Source: Desulfobaccales bacterium
Lineage (GTDB): Bacteria > Desulfobacterota > Desulfobaccia > Desulfobaccales > 0-14-0-80-60-11
Length of the DNA: 64,000 nt
Assembly (NCBI GenBank): GCA_037481655.1
Contig: JBBFLF010000013.1
Span: 17,319 to 81,318 of the forward strand
Reading direction: 5' to 3'
A program made the position numbers and the translations under genes. Below the pieces are notes generated by a model. The model did no database searches. It saw nothing but the letters and a program-made list of their open reading frames with translations, and was not told the DNA's origin. Each line of letters begins with the position of its first letter. The first letter of the stretch is position 1. Positions 43,881-52,935 of the stretch are shown in pieces.

Positions 43881-46783
43881 GCCCTGTGAATCCCGAACCT
43901 GCAGTGAACATCGTCCTCATGCACGGCCCGGAACTGAGCGGCGCCGGTCTCGATCCTGAGGAGCTCTGCCGCCATCTGGCGGAGCTCCCCAACTCCCGGG
44001 TGCTGGCCGTGGATCTGGCCCGGCCGCCGGAAGAGCAGCGCCAGGCGTTGGCAGGCTTCCTGGCCGCGGCGGACCGGCAGCCGGTGGTGGTGGCCGCCCG
44101 GGAGCCGGAGCACCGGATCGCCACCCTCGCCCGCCTGCGCGAGGAACTGGGTCTGACCCCCGCGCTCGTGGCGCCGGTGGACCTGACCCCGGCCCTGGAT
44201 TACCCGGAGCTGGACCTGCGCCGGGCCAAAGGGATGGAGCTCATCCGCCAGGCCGCGGCCCAGATGAGCCGGGCCTTGCCGGTGGGCACGCAGACGGTGC
44301 CGGTGAGCCGCCAGGTGCTGGTCTGGGGGGATTCCTATGCCGCGGTGCGCACCGCCCTGGAGCTGGCCCAGCGGGGCTACCCGGTGCTTCTGGCCAGCTC
44401 CGGCCCGGCGCCCAGCCCCCTGGCCTTTGAATACGCCCGGGGCACCGCCGGCGGCGACGCCCTGGCGGAGCTCACCCGTCAGGCCCAGGAGCATCCACTG
44501 ATCAAGGCCCTGTATGAAGCCGAGCTCCTGGATTTCCAGGGCACCGCGGGCCGGTTCGGGGTCAAACTCCGCACTCCTCAGGGACGGGTGAACGAAATGG
44601 CGGGCGCAGTGGTGCTGGCCCCGGAACTGCACCGCCAGCCCGCCCTCTCTTGCTATGCTGTGCCGGATGACCCCCGCCTCCTCTGCCAGAACCGGCTGGA
44701 AGCCCTCCTGGCGGAGAACCCGGAAAACCTCCCCGGGACCACTGCCTTTCTGGTGGGCCTGGCCGGGGAGGGGCATCCCCTGTCTTTGAAGCGGGCCCTG
44801 GCCGCCGCCCGGCGGCTGCTCTCGGCCGACAAGGAGGTCTGCTTGCTGGTGGGTAACGCCAAGCTGGCCGGACCGGGCATCGAACGGGCCCTCCGGGAAG
44901 CCCAGGAAGCGGGGCTGGTGCTCATCAAGCTCAAGGATTGCCCCGCCATCGAAGTCGGCGACACCGGGGTGAGCCTCAGCTTCTTTGAGCCTTCCCTGGG
45001 AAAGCAGGTCACCCTGCACCCGGACCTCATCGTCCTGGATGATCATTACCGGGCGGCGGCGGAAAATGCCGGGCTGGCGGAAAAGTTCCGGCTGGAGCTC
45101 GGCCCCCGGGGCTTTCTCCAGGACGACAATGTGCACCTCCTGCCCGTGGGCACCTACCGCCGGGGCATCCTGGCGGTGGGGCCGGCCCGGGGAATCCAGG
45201 ACCTGGAGGAAACCGAGGCCGACATCCAGGCCGCGGTCCTGGCCGTGGAGGAGCTGCTGGGGAACGGCTATGCCCAGGCCCCCCAGGGACGGGCGCTGGT
45301 GGACCGGGGCAAATGCGTCCTTTGCCTTACCTGCTACCGCTATTGCCCCCACGGCGCCATCACCTGGGACAGCCGGGCCATCATCAACGAACTGGCCTGC
45401 CAGGGCTGTGGCATCTGTGCCAGCCAGTGCCCCAATGACGCCATCCAGCTGCAGCCCTGCCGCGATGACCAGGTGGCGGCGCAACTGACGGCCCTGGACC
45501 CGGGACTTAGCCCCCGGCTGGTGGCCTTTCTCTGCCGCAACTCCGCCTGGGAGGCCTACCAGTCCGTGGTACGCCTCAAGGCCGGGGTGCTGCCGCCGGG
45601 CTTTACGGCGATCAAGCTCCCCTGCGCCGGCAAGGTGGACCCGGAGTATCTCCTCCAGGCCTTCGCCACCGGGGCCGAGGGCGTCCTGGTGCTGGGCTGC
45701 CCCACGGACAACTGCAAGTCCAGCCACGGAAATGTATGCGCCCAAAAAGCCGTGACCCAGGTGCAGGCCATGCTGGCGGAAGCCGGCTTGGACCCCGGGC
45801 GCCTCTCCTTCCAGTCTCTGGCCGCCAACGGCGTGGGGGATTTCCTGGACGCGGTGGATCATTTCCTGGCGGCACTGGCCGCTCTCACCCCGGCTCCGGA
45901 TGACCAGCATCCCCTGAGGCTGGCTGTGGGAACTGCCGTCACCCGGCCCGCCGCCCGCCGGCCCCTGGCTGTGGAAATCCGGGAGCTGGCGTTAGAGATT
46001 AACCCTCAGGATGCCGCGGCCCTGGGCCTTCGCCCCGGCGAAACCGTGACTGTGGGCGGCCGGGAGGAAAAGCTCCAGGCCACGGTGCGCCTCAACCCCC
46101 GGGTGCGGCCGGGCATGGCTTATCTGCCCGCAGCTCCGGATTCGGTCGCAGTGCGGCGCCTGGCCGCGGAAGCCCAGGAAGCCCTGCCCCGCTTCCGGGG
46201 CCTGGCGGTGTATCTGGCCAAACTGACGGAGGAATTCGAGGAGATCTTCGGGGTGCGGGTGCCCCTCTCCCGTTATCTGCACCAGGGGCACACCTGGGTG
46301 GCCCTGGAGAGCGGCGGCCGGGTGCGCCTGGGGCTGGATGACTTCTCCCAGAAGCTCCTGGGTCCTGGGGATGGCTTGCAGGTGCCCCTGGTGGGCGAGG
46401 AGATCCGCCGCAATCTCGCCCACCTGGTCCTCTACCGGGGGAAAAATCTGGCCCCGGTGCTGGCGCCCCTGTATGGGGTGGTGGAAAAGGTGAATCCCAA
46501 GGTCCTGAACCGGCCTTCCCTGGTGCACGACGACCCCTACGGGGACGGCTGGATCCTGGAGGTGGCCCCCATCAGCCTGGAGCCTGACCTCACCCGGCTC
46601 ATCCCCGGCTCCCAGGGGGTTTCCTTCATGGAGGAGGAGACCAGGCGCCTGATCGAGCTGTTGGAGCCCGGGGTGGGCGCCACCCTCCAGGCCGGCGGCG
46701 TCCTGATCGACGACCTGTATGGCCAATTCCCGGATCTGGGCTGGGAGCGTCTGGTGAAGGAATTTCTGCGCAGCGTTAAATGA
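43877..46783 (+). CDS. HdrA-like / ferredoxin / MvhD / molybdopterin-binding / GcvH-like fusion
   Basis: A 968-residue protein with five parts in order: a degenerate HdrA/QmoB-like Rossmann region (1-465); two [4Fe-4S] motifs (CVLCLTCYRYCP at 480, CQGCGICASQCP at 508); an MvhD-like domain (548-665; CRN..., GCPTDNCKSSHGN); a small beta domain like the molybdopterin-dinucleotide-binding C-terminus of formate dehydrogenases (697-752); and a GcvH-like lipoyl domain (805-920). In the GcvH part the spacing from HTW to Lys856 is 52 residues, the same as from HEW to the lipoyl lysine of E. coli GcvH, and DPYGDGW matches EPYAGGW. Lipoylation is predicted, not shown. Last gene before a strong terminator. 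Confidence 0.85.
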   Translation: MSPVNPEPAVNIVLMHGPELSGAGLDPEELCRHLAELPNSRVLAVDLARPPEEQRQALAGFLAAADRQPVVVAAREPEHRIATLARLREELGLTPALVAPVDLTPALDYPELDLRRAKGMELIRQAAAQMSRALPVGTQTVPVSRQVLVWGDSYAAVRTALELAQRGYPVLLASSGPAPSPLAFEYARGTAGGDALAELTRQAQEHPLIKALYEAELLDFQGTAGRFGVKLRTPQGRVNEMAGAVVLAPELHRQPALSCYAVPDDPRLLCQNRLEALLAENPENLPGTTAFLVGLAGEGHPLSLKRALAAARRLLSADKEVCLLVGNAKLAGPGIERALREAQEAGLVLIKLKDCPAIEVGDTGVSLSFFEPSLGKQVTLHPDLIVLDDHYRAAAENAGLAEKFRLELGPRGFLQDDNVHLLPVGTYRRGILAVGPARGIQDLEETEADIQAAVLAVEELLGNGYAQAPQGRALVDRGKCVLCLTCYRYCPHGAITWDSRAIINELACQGCGICASQCPNDAIQLQPCRDDQVAAQLTALDPGLSPRLVAFLCRNSAWEAYQSVVRLKAGVLPPGFTAIKLPCAGKVDPEYLLQAFATGAEGVLVLGCPTDNCKSSHGNVCAQKAVTQVQAMLAEAGLDPGRLSFQSLAANGVGDFLDAVDHFLAALAALTPAPDDQHPLRLAVGTAVTRPAARRPLAVEIRELALEINPQDAAALGLRPGETVTVGGREEKLQATVRLNPRVRPGMAYLPAAPDSVAVRRLAAEAQEALPRFRGLAVYLAKLTEEFEEIFGVRVPLSRYLHQGHTWVALESGGRVRLGLDDFSQKLLGPGDGLQVPLVGEEIRRNLAHLVLYRGKNLAPVLAPLYGVVEKVNPKVLNRPSLVHDDPYGDGWILEVAPISLEPDLTRLIPGSQGVSFMEEETRRLIELLEPGVGATLQAGGVLIDDLYGQFPDLGWERLVKEFLRSVK

Positions 46784-46820
46784 AGGGGGCCCAACAGGGC
46801 TCTGAGGGAGGAGTGAACCA

Positions 46821-46870
46821 AGCCTGAGGTGGCGGCACGAAGCACCTGCCGTCCCTCAGGCTCTGTTTTT
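46821..46870 (+). terminator. rho-independent terminator of the hdr-met operon
   Basis: AGCCTGAGG (46821-46829) pairs with CCTCAGGCT (46854-46862), with further GC pairing inside, followed by CTGTTTTT. It lies 37 bases after the stop of the fusion gene. Confidence 0.85.
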
Positions 46871-47227
46871 GGAGGCAAACAATGCAGTTATGGCGGCGGG
46901 ACCTCGAGAACGGCGACCTCATGCCGGCGATAATCCCCTGATCCCGGGGCAGTGCGGACCTTCAACTGTCATCCACCCCTGGCGGCCCTTCCCTCAACGA
47001 ATTCCGGCGTCCAAAAAATAAAGGTGAAGAGTTTCCCTACCAGTTTCTCCCGGCCCGTGGCCGCGGCGCTCATGACCTTGCCGATGGTGGCAATCCGGTA
47101 ACAGTTTCTCCGGGCCTCCCCCTCTGCTCCATTCCGCCCTGATTGCCGGATCGCTTGAACGCCCCCGGAGCCGGTTTCTCCTGGGCCCAACCCTCAGCTC
47201 CATTCCTCCCCCAGGCTCCCTGGCCGC
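46871..47227. other. intergenic region with degenerate tandem repeats
   Basis: No gene is supported. Three copies of GTTTCTCC-GGGCC-type sequence lie at about 47044, 47104 and 47174; the last two extend through GCTCCATTCC (about 37 bases each). Small minus-strand open frames (46969-47203) lack ribosome sites and coding character. Confidence 0.5.
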
Positions 47228-48637
47228 TCAGGCGGGGTGGCTTTGCCGGGACAGAGGGGGCCGACCCCGGGTCCGGCGGCCGAAGAGCTGGAACCGCCGC
47301 ATCTTGTTGAATAGGGTGGTACGGCTGATACCCAGGGTTTTGGCGGCCTCCTGCCGGTTCCAGTGGCAGCGCTCCAGGGTCTCCTGCAGGATATGGCGCT
47401 CGGCCAGGGCCAGAGCTTCATCCAGGGTGAGGTTCTCCGTTTCGGGCAGGGGGGTCAGGGGCATCTCCCGCAGATACGCCGGCAGGCATTCCGGCACCAC
47501 CCAATCCCCCCGGCTTAGGATCACCGCCTGCTCCATGACATTTTCCAGCTCCCGCACATTCCCGGGCCACTGATGCCGGAGCAGGATCTGCAGGGCGCTT
47601 TTGGCCAAGCCCTTGACCCGGCGGCGATGCATCAGGTTGAAACGTTTGATGAAATGCTCGGCCAAAGGGGCGATGTCCCCCAGGCGCTCCCTGAGCGGCG
47701 GGATGTGCAGCCCCACCACGTTGACCCGGTAGTAGAGGTCCTCCCGGAATTTTTTCTGGGCCACCTCTTCCTGGAGGGAGGTGTTGGTGGCGCAGATGAT
47801 GCGCACATCCACCTGGATGTCCGTATTGCCTCCCACCCGCTGCAGACACTTTTCCTGCAGGACCCGCAGCAGTTTGGTCTGCAGGGAGGGGGAGGCGGTA
47901 TTGATGTCATCCAGAAAGATGGTGCCCCCGTGGGCCTCCTCGAATTTTCCCTTCTTGTCCCGGAGGGCGCCGGTGAAAGCCCCCTTCACATGCCCGAAGA
48001 GCTCGCTCTCCAGGAGGGTCTCAGAAAGGGCGCCGCAGCTGATCTTCACAAAAGGCCGGTCCTTGCGGTCGGAGTGCTCGTGGATGTACTTTGCCAGCAG
48101 GGTCTTGCCGGTGCCGGATTCCCCGGTGATAAGCACCGTGGCCTGGGTGTCGGCGATAGTATGCACCAGCTCCAGGAGCTGGGTCATCTTGGGGTCCCGG
48201 AAGGTGATGGTGGTTTGAATATCCCAGGGTTTGAGGCGCTTTTTCAGATCGTTGAGGGACCGCACAAGCTGTCGCTGCTCCAGGGCCCGCTGGATGGTGA
48301 GCTTGAGGCGCACATCGTCGATGGGCTTGGTGACGTAATCGTAGGCCCCCTGTTTGATGGCCTCCACCGCGCCCTCAATGTCCCCATGCCCGGTGATGAA
48401 GATCACCGGGGCCTCCGGTTCCACCCCCTTCAGCTCCCTCAGGAGCTCCATGCCGTTGAGGCCCGGCATCTGGATGTCGGAGATGATGAGGTGAAAGTGA
48501 TCGCCCTTGACCTTGGTCACCGCCACCTGGCCGTCCGGGGCGGTGTCCACGACATACCCCTCCAGCAGGAGGAGCTCCTTCAAGGAGTCGCACACTAATG
48601 GGTCATCATCGACGACGAGGATCTTACTCTTTGCCAC
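47228..48637 (-). CDS. sigma-54-dependent response regulator (NtrC family)
   Basis: 469-residue enhancer-binding protein: receiver 5-120 with Asp54 and Lys in TKPID; AAA+ domain about 150-380 with GESGTGKT, HVKGAFTGALRDKKG, IFLDDINTAS and the arginine finger region; and a C-terminal Fis-type HTH (NRQEAAKTLGISRTTLFNKMRRF) with a basic tail. It overlaps the upstream hybrid kinase by 14 bases and is its likely partner. It lies downstream of the sigma-54-driven hdr operon and is a candidate activator for it (inference). Confidence 0.94.
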   Translation of the reverse strand: MAKSKILVVDDDPLVCDSLKELLLLEGYVVDTAPDGQVAVTKVKGDHFHLIISDIQMPGLNGMELLRELKGVEPEAPVIFITGHGDIEGAVEAIKQGAYDYVTKPIDDVRLKLTIQRALEQRQLVRSLNDLKKRLKPWDIQTTITFRDPKMTQLLELVHTIADTQATVLITGESGTGKTLLAKYIHEHSDRKDRPFVKISCGALSETLLESELFGHVKGAFTGALRDKKGKFEEAHGGTIFLDDINTASPSLQTKLLRVLQEKCLQRVGGNTDIQVDVRIICATNTSLQEEVAQKKFREDLYYRVNVVGLHIPPLRERLGDIAPLAEHFIKRFNLMHRRRVKGLAKSALQILLRHQWPGNVRELENVMEQAVILSRGDWVVPECLPAYLREMPLTPLPETENLTLDEALALAERHILQETLERCHWNRQEAAKTLGISRTTLFNKMRRFQLFGRRTRGRPPLSRQSHPA

Positions 48638-50756
48638 CCTGTCCTCCTGATGACGGCGGCGGCAGGAGGATGCGCACGCAGGTGCCGGCCCCCGGTTCGC
48701 TCTCCACGGTGAGGGAGCCGCGATAACGCTCCAGGATCTTCCGGCAGATGGGCAGCCCTAACCCCAGTCCCTCTCCCCCTTCCTTGGTGGAATAAAAGGG
48801 TTGGAAAATCTGCTCCACTTCCTCCGGCCGCAGACCCGGGCCTGTGTCCTGAAAGGAGATCTCCACCCCCTGGGGGGTGAGGCCGCCCTGGATCAGGAGT
48901 CGGCCACCCTGAGGCATGGCCTGCAAGGCGTTTTTGATGAGGTTGATGAAGACGTGATAGAGGTCCCCTTCCGCCGGCACCTGACGGAGTTCCGGGGAGG
49001 GGTGAAAATCCACCTGCACCCGGTGGTCGCTGGCCTGAAACATCATGATCTTCACCGCCTCCTGCAGGAGATTGAGGAGGTTGTCGGTGCTCCGAGGGGC
49101 CTTCAAGGGGTTGGCCGAGGACAGAAGCGAGCGGATGGTGAGGGACATCTTCTGGAGGCCTTTCAGGGCCTCGGTGAGGTAGCGCTCCACTTCCTCCGGC
49201 TGATCCTTCTTGCGCTGGGCCAGGGAGATGTAGCGCCGGATGCCGTCCAGAGGGTTGTTCAGCTCGTGGGCCACACAGAGACTGAGTTTGCCCATGATGG
49301 CCAGGTGCTCGTAGAGGTGCAGGCGCTGACGGAGCTGCTCTACTTCGCTGACATCCTCCACCACCGCCAGGACCGGCTGTTCTCCGGGGGCGGAGAGCGA
49401 CGGCAGGAGCTTCAGTCCCAAATAGCAGGGGGAGCGCCCGGGCCGATGGCTTTTCAGGATGGGGAATTCCCGGGGTTCCCCGTCCCGGAAGATATCCCGG
49501 AGGGCCTGGGCCACCGCCTCCTGGTCCCCGGGAGACAGCCCTAGGGAGGCGGGAAAGGAGGCCCCGGCCAAGTTCTCTGCGGGCGTGTCCGCCAGCCGGG
49601 CCAAAGTGCGGTTGGCCACCACGATGGCAAGCTCCCGGTCCACCAGGGCCAGACCCACCGGCAACTGCTCCTGGAGCAGGGAACGGACCAAGGGGGGGGC
49701 TTCCGGCACGGAGGCTTCCGGTTGGCGGCTCTCCAGATATTCCGCCAGCAGTCGGGCCAGAAGCCACCCCAGGAAGAGTTCCCGGGCCTGGAAGGGGGTG
49801 CCCTCCCGGCGGTCGGTCAGGTTGATGACCCCCCAGAGACGGGTGCCCTTCACCGGCAAAATAAGGAAACTGGAGCCGGAGTAGGAAAAGCGGCGGGAGG
49901 CCAGGCCCGGTGCCAAGGCCACCTCCCGGACCAACAGGGGGCGCTGGTTGACCGCCACCTGCCCCATGACGCCTTCGCCCAGAGGCACCACCGCCCGCCG
50001 GCGGGCGTCGGCCTCCGGTCCCCGGGCGGCCACCCCGGTGAAGAGCTGCTCCTCCGGTTGATAGAGAAAGATGGAGCTGCGGGTGGCCCCCAGGAGCAAT
50101 TCCGCCGCCTCCAGCACCCGGTCCGCAACCTGAGAGAGGTCGCTTGCCTGGCGGCAGGCTTCCTTGAGGGAGGCCAGGACCGCGGCCTCCGGGGTCTCGG
50201 CCAGCAACTCCAGGCTCTGCCAGCCCAGGGCCTCGGCCCCGGCCAGGAGGATCTCCATCTCCTCCTCCAGACGCTTGAGCCGCCGGAACTCCAGCGCCCG
50301 GGTAACGACATGGCGGAGCATCTCCCCTTGCACCGGCTTGCTGAGGTAGTCGAAGGCCCCCAGCTTCACCGCGGTCACCGCGTCCTTGAAATTGGCAAAC
50401 CCGGTAAAGACAATGACGGGGGTGTCGGGATGATGCCGCTTGACGAACTGCACCAGCTCCAGGCCGCTCACCTCCGGCATCACCATGTCGGTGAGCACCA
50501 CGTCATAGGAGCGCTCCCGGAGTTTGGCCTGGGCCTCCCGGGGATGGGTGGCGATATCCACCAGATAATTATGGGAGAGCAAATCCTGGGCCAGCTTCGC
50601 CAGGGTGGGGTCATCATCCACCACCAAGATCCACGGACGCTCAGTGAGCGGGGCTGAAGGGGTGAGGGAGAGGGCGTGCCCTTGAGGCACCGACCCGGAT
50701 TGCTCCTGCTCGGGGAGAACCGCTCCCGTGGCTTCCTCTTCCTGGGGCATCCTCAT
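48624..50756 (-). CDS. hybrid histidine kinase: receiver-GAF-PAS-HisKA-HATPase
   Basis: Soluble 710-residue kinase. A receiver domain comes first (about 42-158; VVLTDMVMPEVSG, LSKPVQG), then a GAF domain (about 200-345), a PAS domain (about 360-475; VGLALVDRELAIVVANRTLARL), the phosphoacceptor helix (VAHELNNPLDGIRRY) and an ATPase domain (DTGPGLRPEEVEQIFQPFYSTKEGGEGLGLGLPICRKI). No membrane span, so it senses an intracellular signal or is driven by another kinase through its receiver. ATG overlaps the rfbB stop (ATGA) and has GGAGGAG upstream. Confidence 0.92.
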   Translation of the reverse strand: MRMPQEEEATGAVLPEQEQSGSVPQGHALSLTPSAPLTERPWILVVDDDPTLAKLAQDLLSHNYLVDIATHPREAQAKLRERSYDVVLTDMVMPEVSGLELVQFVKRHHPDTPVIVFTGFANFKDAVTAVKLGAFDYLSKPVQGEMLRHVVTRALEFRRLKRLEEEMEILLAGAEALGWQSLELLAETPEAAVLASLKEACRQASDLSQVADRVLEAAELLLGATRSSIFLYQPEEQLFTGVAARGPEADARRRAVVPLGEGVMGQVAVNQRPLLVREVALAPGLASRRFSYSGSSFLILPVKGTRLWGVINLTDRREGTPFQARELFLGWLLARLLAEYLESRQPEASVPEAPPLVRSLLQEQLPVGLALVDRELAIVVANRTLARLADTPAENLAGASFPASLGLSPGDQEAVAQALRDIFRDGEPREFPILKSHRPGRSPCYLGLKLLPSLSAPGEQPVLAVVEDVSEVEQLRQRLHLYEHLAIMGKLSLCVAHELNNPLDGIRRYISLAQRKKDQPEEVERYLTEALKGLQKMSLTIRSLLSSANPLKAPRSTDNLLNLLQEAVKIMMFQASDHRVQVDFHPSPELRQVPAEGDLYHVFINLIKNALQAMPQGGRLLIQGGLTPQGVEISFQDTGPGLRPEEVEQIFQPFYSTKEGGEGLGLGLPICRKILERYRGSLTVESEPGAGTCVRILLPPPSSGGQGGKE

Positions 50757-51817
50757 CCGGCCACTCCTCCATACTGGCGTTTGAGAAAATGGCGGTACTC
50801 CCCGGTGCGTACCCGCTCAAGCCACCCCGGATGGCTCAAATACCAGGACACCGTACGGCGCAGGCCTTCCTTCAGGGTCACCTGGGGCTGCCAGCCCAGA
50901 GTGGTGCGCACCTTGGTCAAATCCAGAGCATAGCGCCAGTCATGGCCCGGACGGTCCGGCACAAAGGTGATGAGGTGGTCCCGGGGGCCCAGGTCGGGGC
51001 GTTGCGCCTCCAGCTCCGCCAACAGCAGCCGTACCAATTCCAGGTTGGAGATCTCCTGCTCCCCTCCGAGGTTGTAGCTCTGTCCGGGTTCTCCCCCCTC
51101 CAGGACGGCCAGCAATCCCCGGCAGTGATCCTCCACATAGATCCAGTCCCGCACATTGCCCCCGGTGCCGTAAATGGGGACCGGCTTGCCCTCCAGAGCC
51201 TGGCAGAGGGCGAAGGGGATGAGCTTTTCGGGAAACTGATAGGGGCCGTAGTTATTGGAGCAGTGCGTGATGAGCACCGGCAGGCCGTAAGTGCGGAAAT
51301 AAGCCCGGGCCAGATAGTCGGCCCCGGCCTTGGAGGCGGAATAGGGGCTGGAGGGGGCGTAGGGGGCGGTTTCGGTCACCGGCGGGTCATGGCTCCCCAG
51401 GGAGCCGAAGACCTCGTCGGTGCTGACGTGCAGGAAACGCCGTCCCCGGGTTGACGCATCAGGGCCCCAGGCCCGGCGGGCCGCCTCCAGCAGGTTCCCG
51501 GTGCCCACCACATTGGTGCGGACAAAGACCCCGGGATCCAGGATGGAGCGGTCCACGTGGGTTTCGGCGGCAAAATGGACCACCAGGTCGGGATCGTGGC
51601 GGCGAAAGATTTGGCTCACCGCCTCCCAATCGGCCACGTCTCCCTGGATGAAGGCATAGCGCGGGTCACCGGCCAGGTCGTCCAGGTTATCCGGATTGCC
51701 GGCATAGGTCAGGAGGTCGAAGTTGATGAGGTGCCACTGGGGACGCGCACGCCGCAGAAAATGCAAAAAATTGGCGCCGATGAAGCCTGCCCCCCCAGTC
51801 ACTAACACCGTGGTCAC
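50753..51817 (-). CDS. rfbB: dTDP-glucose 4,6-dehydratase
   Basis: Short-chain dehydrogenase/epimerase of 354 residues that makes dTDP-4-keto-6-deoxyglucose. NAD-binding TGGAGFIGANF at the N-terminus, the dehydratase STDEVFG motif, and the YSASKAGADYL catalytic Tyr-Lys pair are present, with HCSNNYGPYQFPEKLIP typical of RfbB. GTG start with GGGGAGGAG upstream. Unusually it is the lead gene of a transcript that continues into a hybrid kinase and a sigma-54 regulator. Confidence 0.94.
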   Translation of the reverse strand: MTTVLVTGGAGFIGANFLHFLRRARPQWHLINFDLLTYAGNPDNLDDLAGDPRYAFIQGDVADWEAVSQIFRRHDPDLVVHFAAETHVDRSILDPGVFVRTNVVGTGNLLEAARRAWGPDASTRGRRFLHVSTDEVFGSLGSHDPPVTETAPYAPSSPYSASKAGADYLARAYFRTYGLPVLITHCSNNYGPYQFPEKLIPFALCQALEGKPVPIYGTGGNVRDWIYVEDHCRGLLAVLEGGEPGQSYNLGGEQEISNLELVRLLLAELEAQRPDLGPRDHLITFVPDRPGHDWRYALDLTKVRTTLGWQPQVTLKEGLRRTVSWYLSHPGWLERVRTGEYRHFLKRQYGGVAG

Positions 51818-52188
51818 GCGCTCCTCCCCTGCTGCCTGGTCAGGGTGCCCCGCCTCGGGGGTTTCCCGGCCGGGACCTTCTCCCCACCGGGAATTTATAC
51901 TCTTTTATTCCACTTCTCGGTCAAAAATCCCCGCCAGCCTTCCATCTCTTTAACGACATTCAGGCTGTAAACTTTAACCCGGTTGTGATCTCTTAGACCA
52001 AGAAAGTTACCGTTTGGTTTGCAGAGCTGGGGCAGGAAGGTGTTGGGCTATTGCCCCTGCAGGCCACGTTCACGGGGATCCCCCCGTTACCCCCGCTACG
52101 GCCTGTCTGGGGAGCTTTCCGGATGAGACTCGCATCCCAATATCTTATATACCCATTTCCCCATCCAGGCAAGGAAAAAATCCCACGG
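51818..52188. other. 371-base intergenic region upstream of rfbB
   Basis: Contains an AT-richer stretch (51895-52020) that may hold the rfbB promoter, but I see no consensus hexamers. No ORF, RNA gene or repeat is supported. Confidence 0.4.
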
Positions 52189-52836
52189 TCAGCCCCCCAG
52201 GATGTAGCGGTAGACGGACTGCACCAGGGGATGGAGGTGGGGGCTGAGGACCCCTCCGGGAGTGAGGCGGTCCAGCAGGGCCAAGCCCAAAAGGGCGAAG
52301 GGGCCGAGGCGGGAGAGCACCCCGGCGGCTGGCGGCGGCAGGAGCCGGATCAGCACCTCCCCCGCGGCCAGGGGCGGCAGCGGCAGGATGTTATAGACCG
52401 CCATGGTGACGTTCACCCCCACCACCATCTCAAACACCAGAGGCGTGGCCCCGAACCAGCGCATCAGCGCCACCAGGCTGGCGGCGATATTGGCCAGGAG
52501 CAGATTGGCCACCGGGCCCGCAGCCCGGGCCAGCACGGTATAGAGAAAGGGCCGGGAAAATCTGCTGGCGTCCAGGTCTAGGGGCTTGGCCCAGCCAAAC
52601 CCCGCCACCAGGAAGCACAGCGTCCCCAACACGTCCAGGTGCAGAAAGGCGATGTAGTGGTGGCGGTCCTTGGCGCCCAGGCGGCGGTCCCCCAGGAGGG
52701 CCCCCACCATGGCCTGGGCTTCGGCGTTGACCAGCACCGCAAACAAGATGGCCAGCACAAAGGAGATGACCGCATCCAGCGCCAGAGTGGCAGGATCCAG
52801 AAAGTAGGGGACCGGCCAGGACTTATACGGAGGCAT
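52189..52836 (-). CDS. site-2-protease (M50) family membrane protein lacking the zinc motif
   Basis: 215 residues with about five membrane spans, matching the small M50/S2P group (FGWAKPLDLD, AAGPVANLLLANIAASL, VYNILPLPPL). The family's HExxH zinc motif should lie in the first long helix; here the sequence is NAEAQ at residues 37-41, keeping only the glutamate. The LDG aspartate motif reads LAAGE. Loss of both histidines and the third ligand implies a pseudoprotease, perhaps a membrane chaperone or decoy. The frame is intact, so it is not a simple pseudogene. Confidence 0.78.
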   Translation of the reverse strand: MPPYKSWPVPYFLDPATLALDAVISFVLAILFAVLVNAEAQAMVGALLGDRRLGAKDRHHYIAFLHLDVLGTLCFLVAGFGWAKPLDLDASRFSRPFLYTVLARAAGPVANLLLANIAASLVALMRWFGATPLVFEMVVGVNVTMAVYNILPLPPLAAGEVLIRLLPPPAAGVLSRLGPFALLGLALLDRLTPGGVLSPHLHPLVQSVYRYILGG

Positions 52837-52935
52837 GCGTGCGTCTGTGGGTGCACAAACAAGGAGGCAGAGCCCGTGGGCCCTGCCTCCCGGTGGGCGG
52901 CCCCGCCCGACTCAGGGCAGGGCCGGAGGGTCAAC

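Noticed and set aside
43859..45910. 683-codon open frame antisense to the Hdr/GcvH fusion
   Set aside because: Same reason: low-complexity His/Gln/Gly-rich translation opposite a well-supported gene.
46969..47203. Small minus-strand open frames after the hdr operon
   Set aside because: Lie in degenerate repeat sequence, overlap each other in different frames and have no ribosome site.
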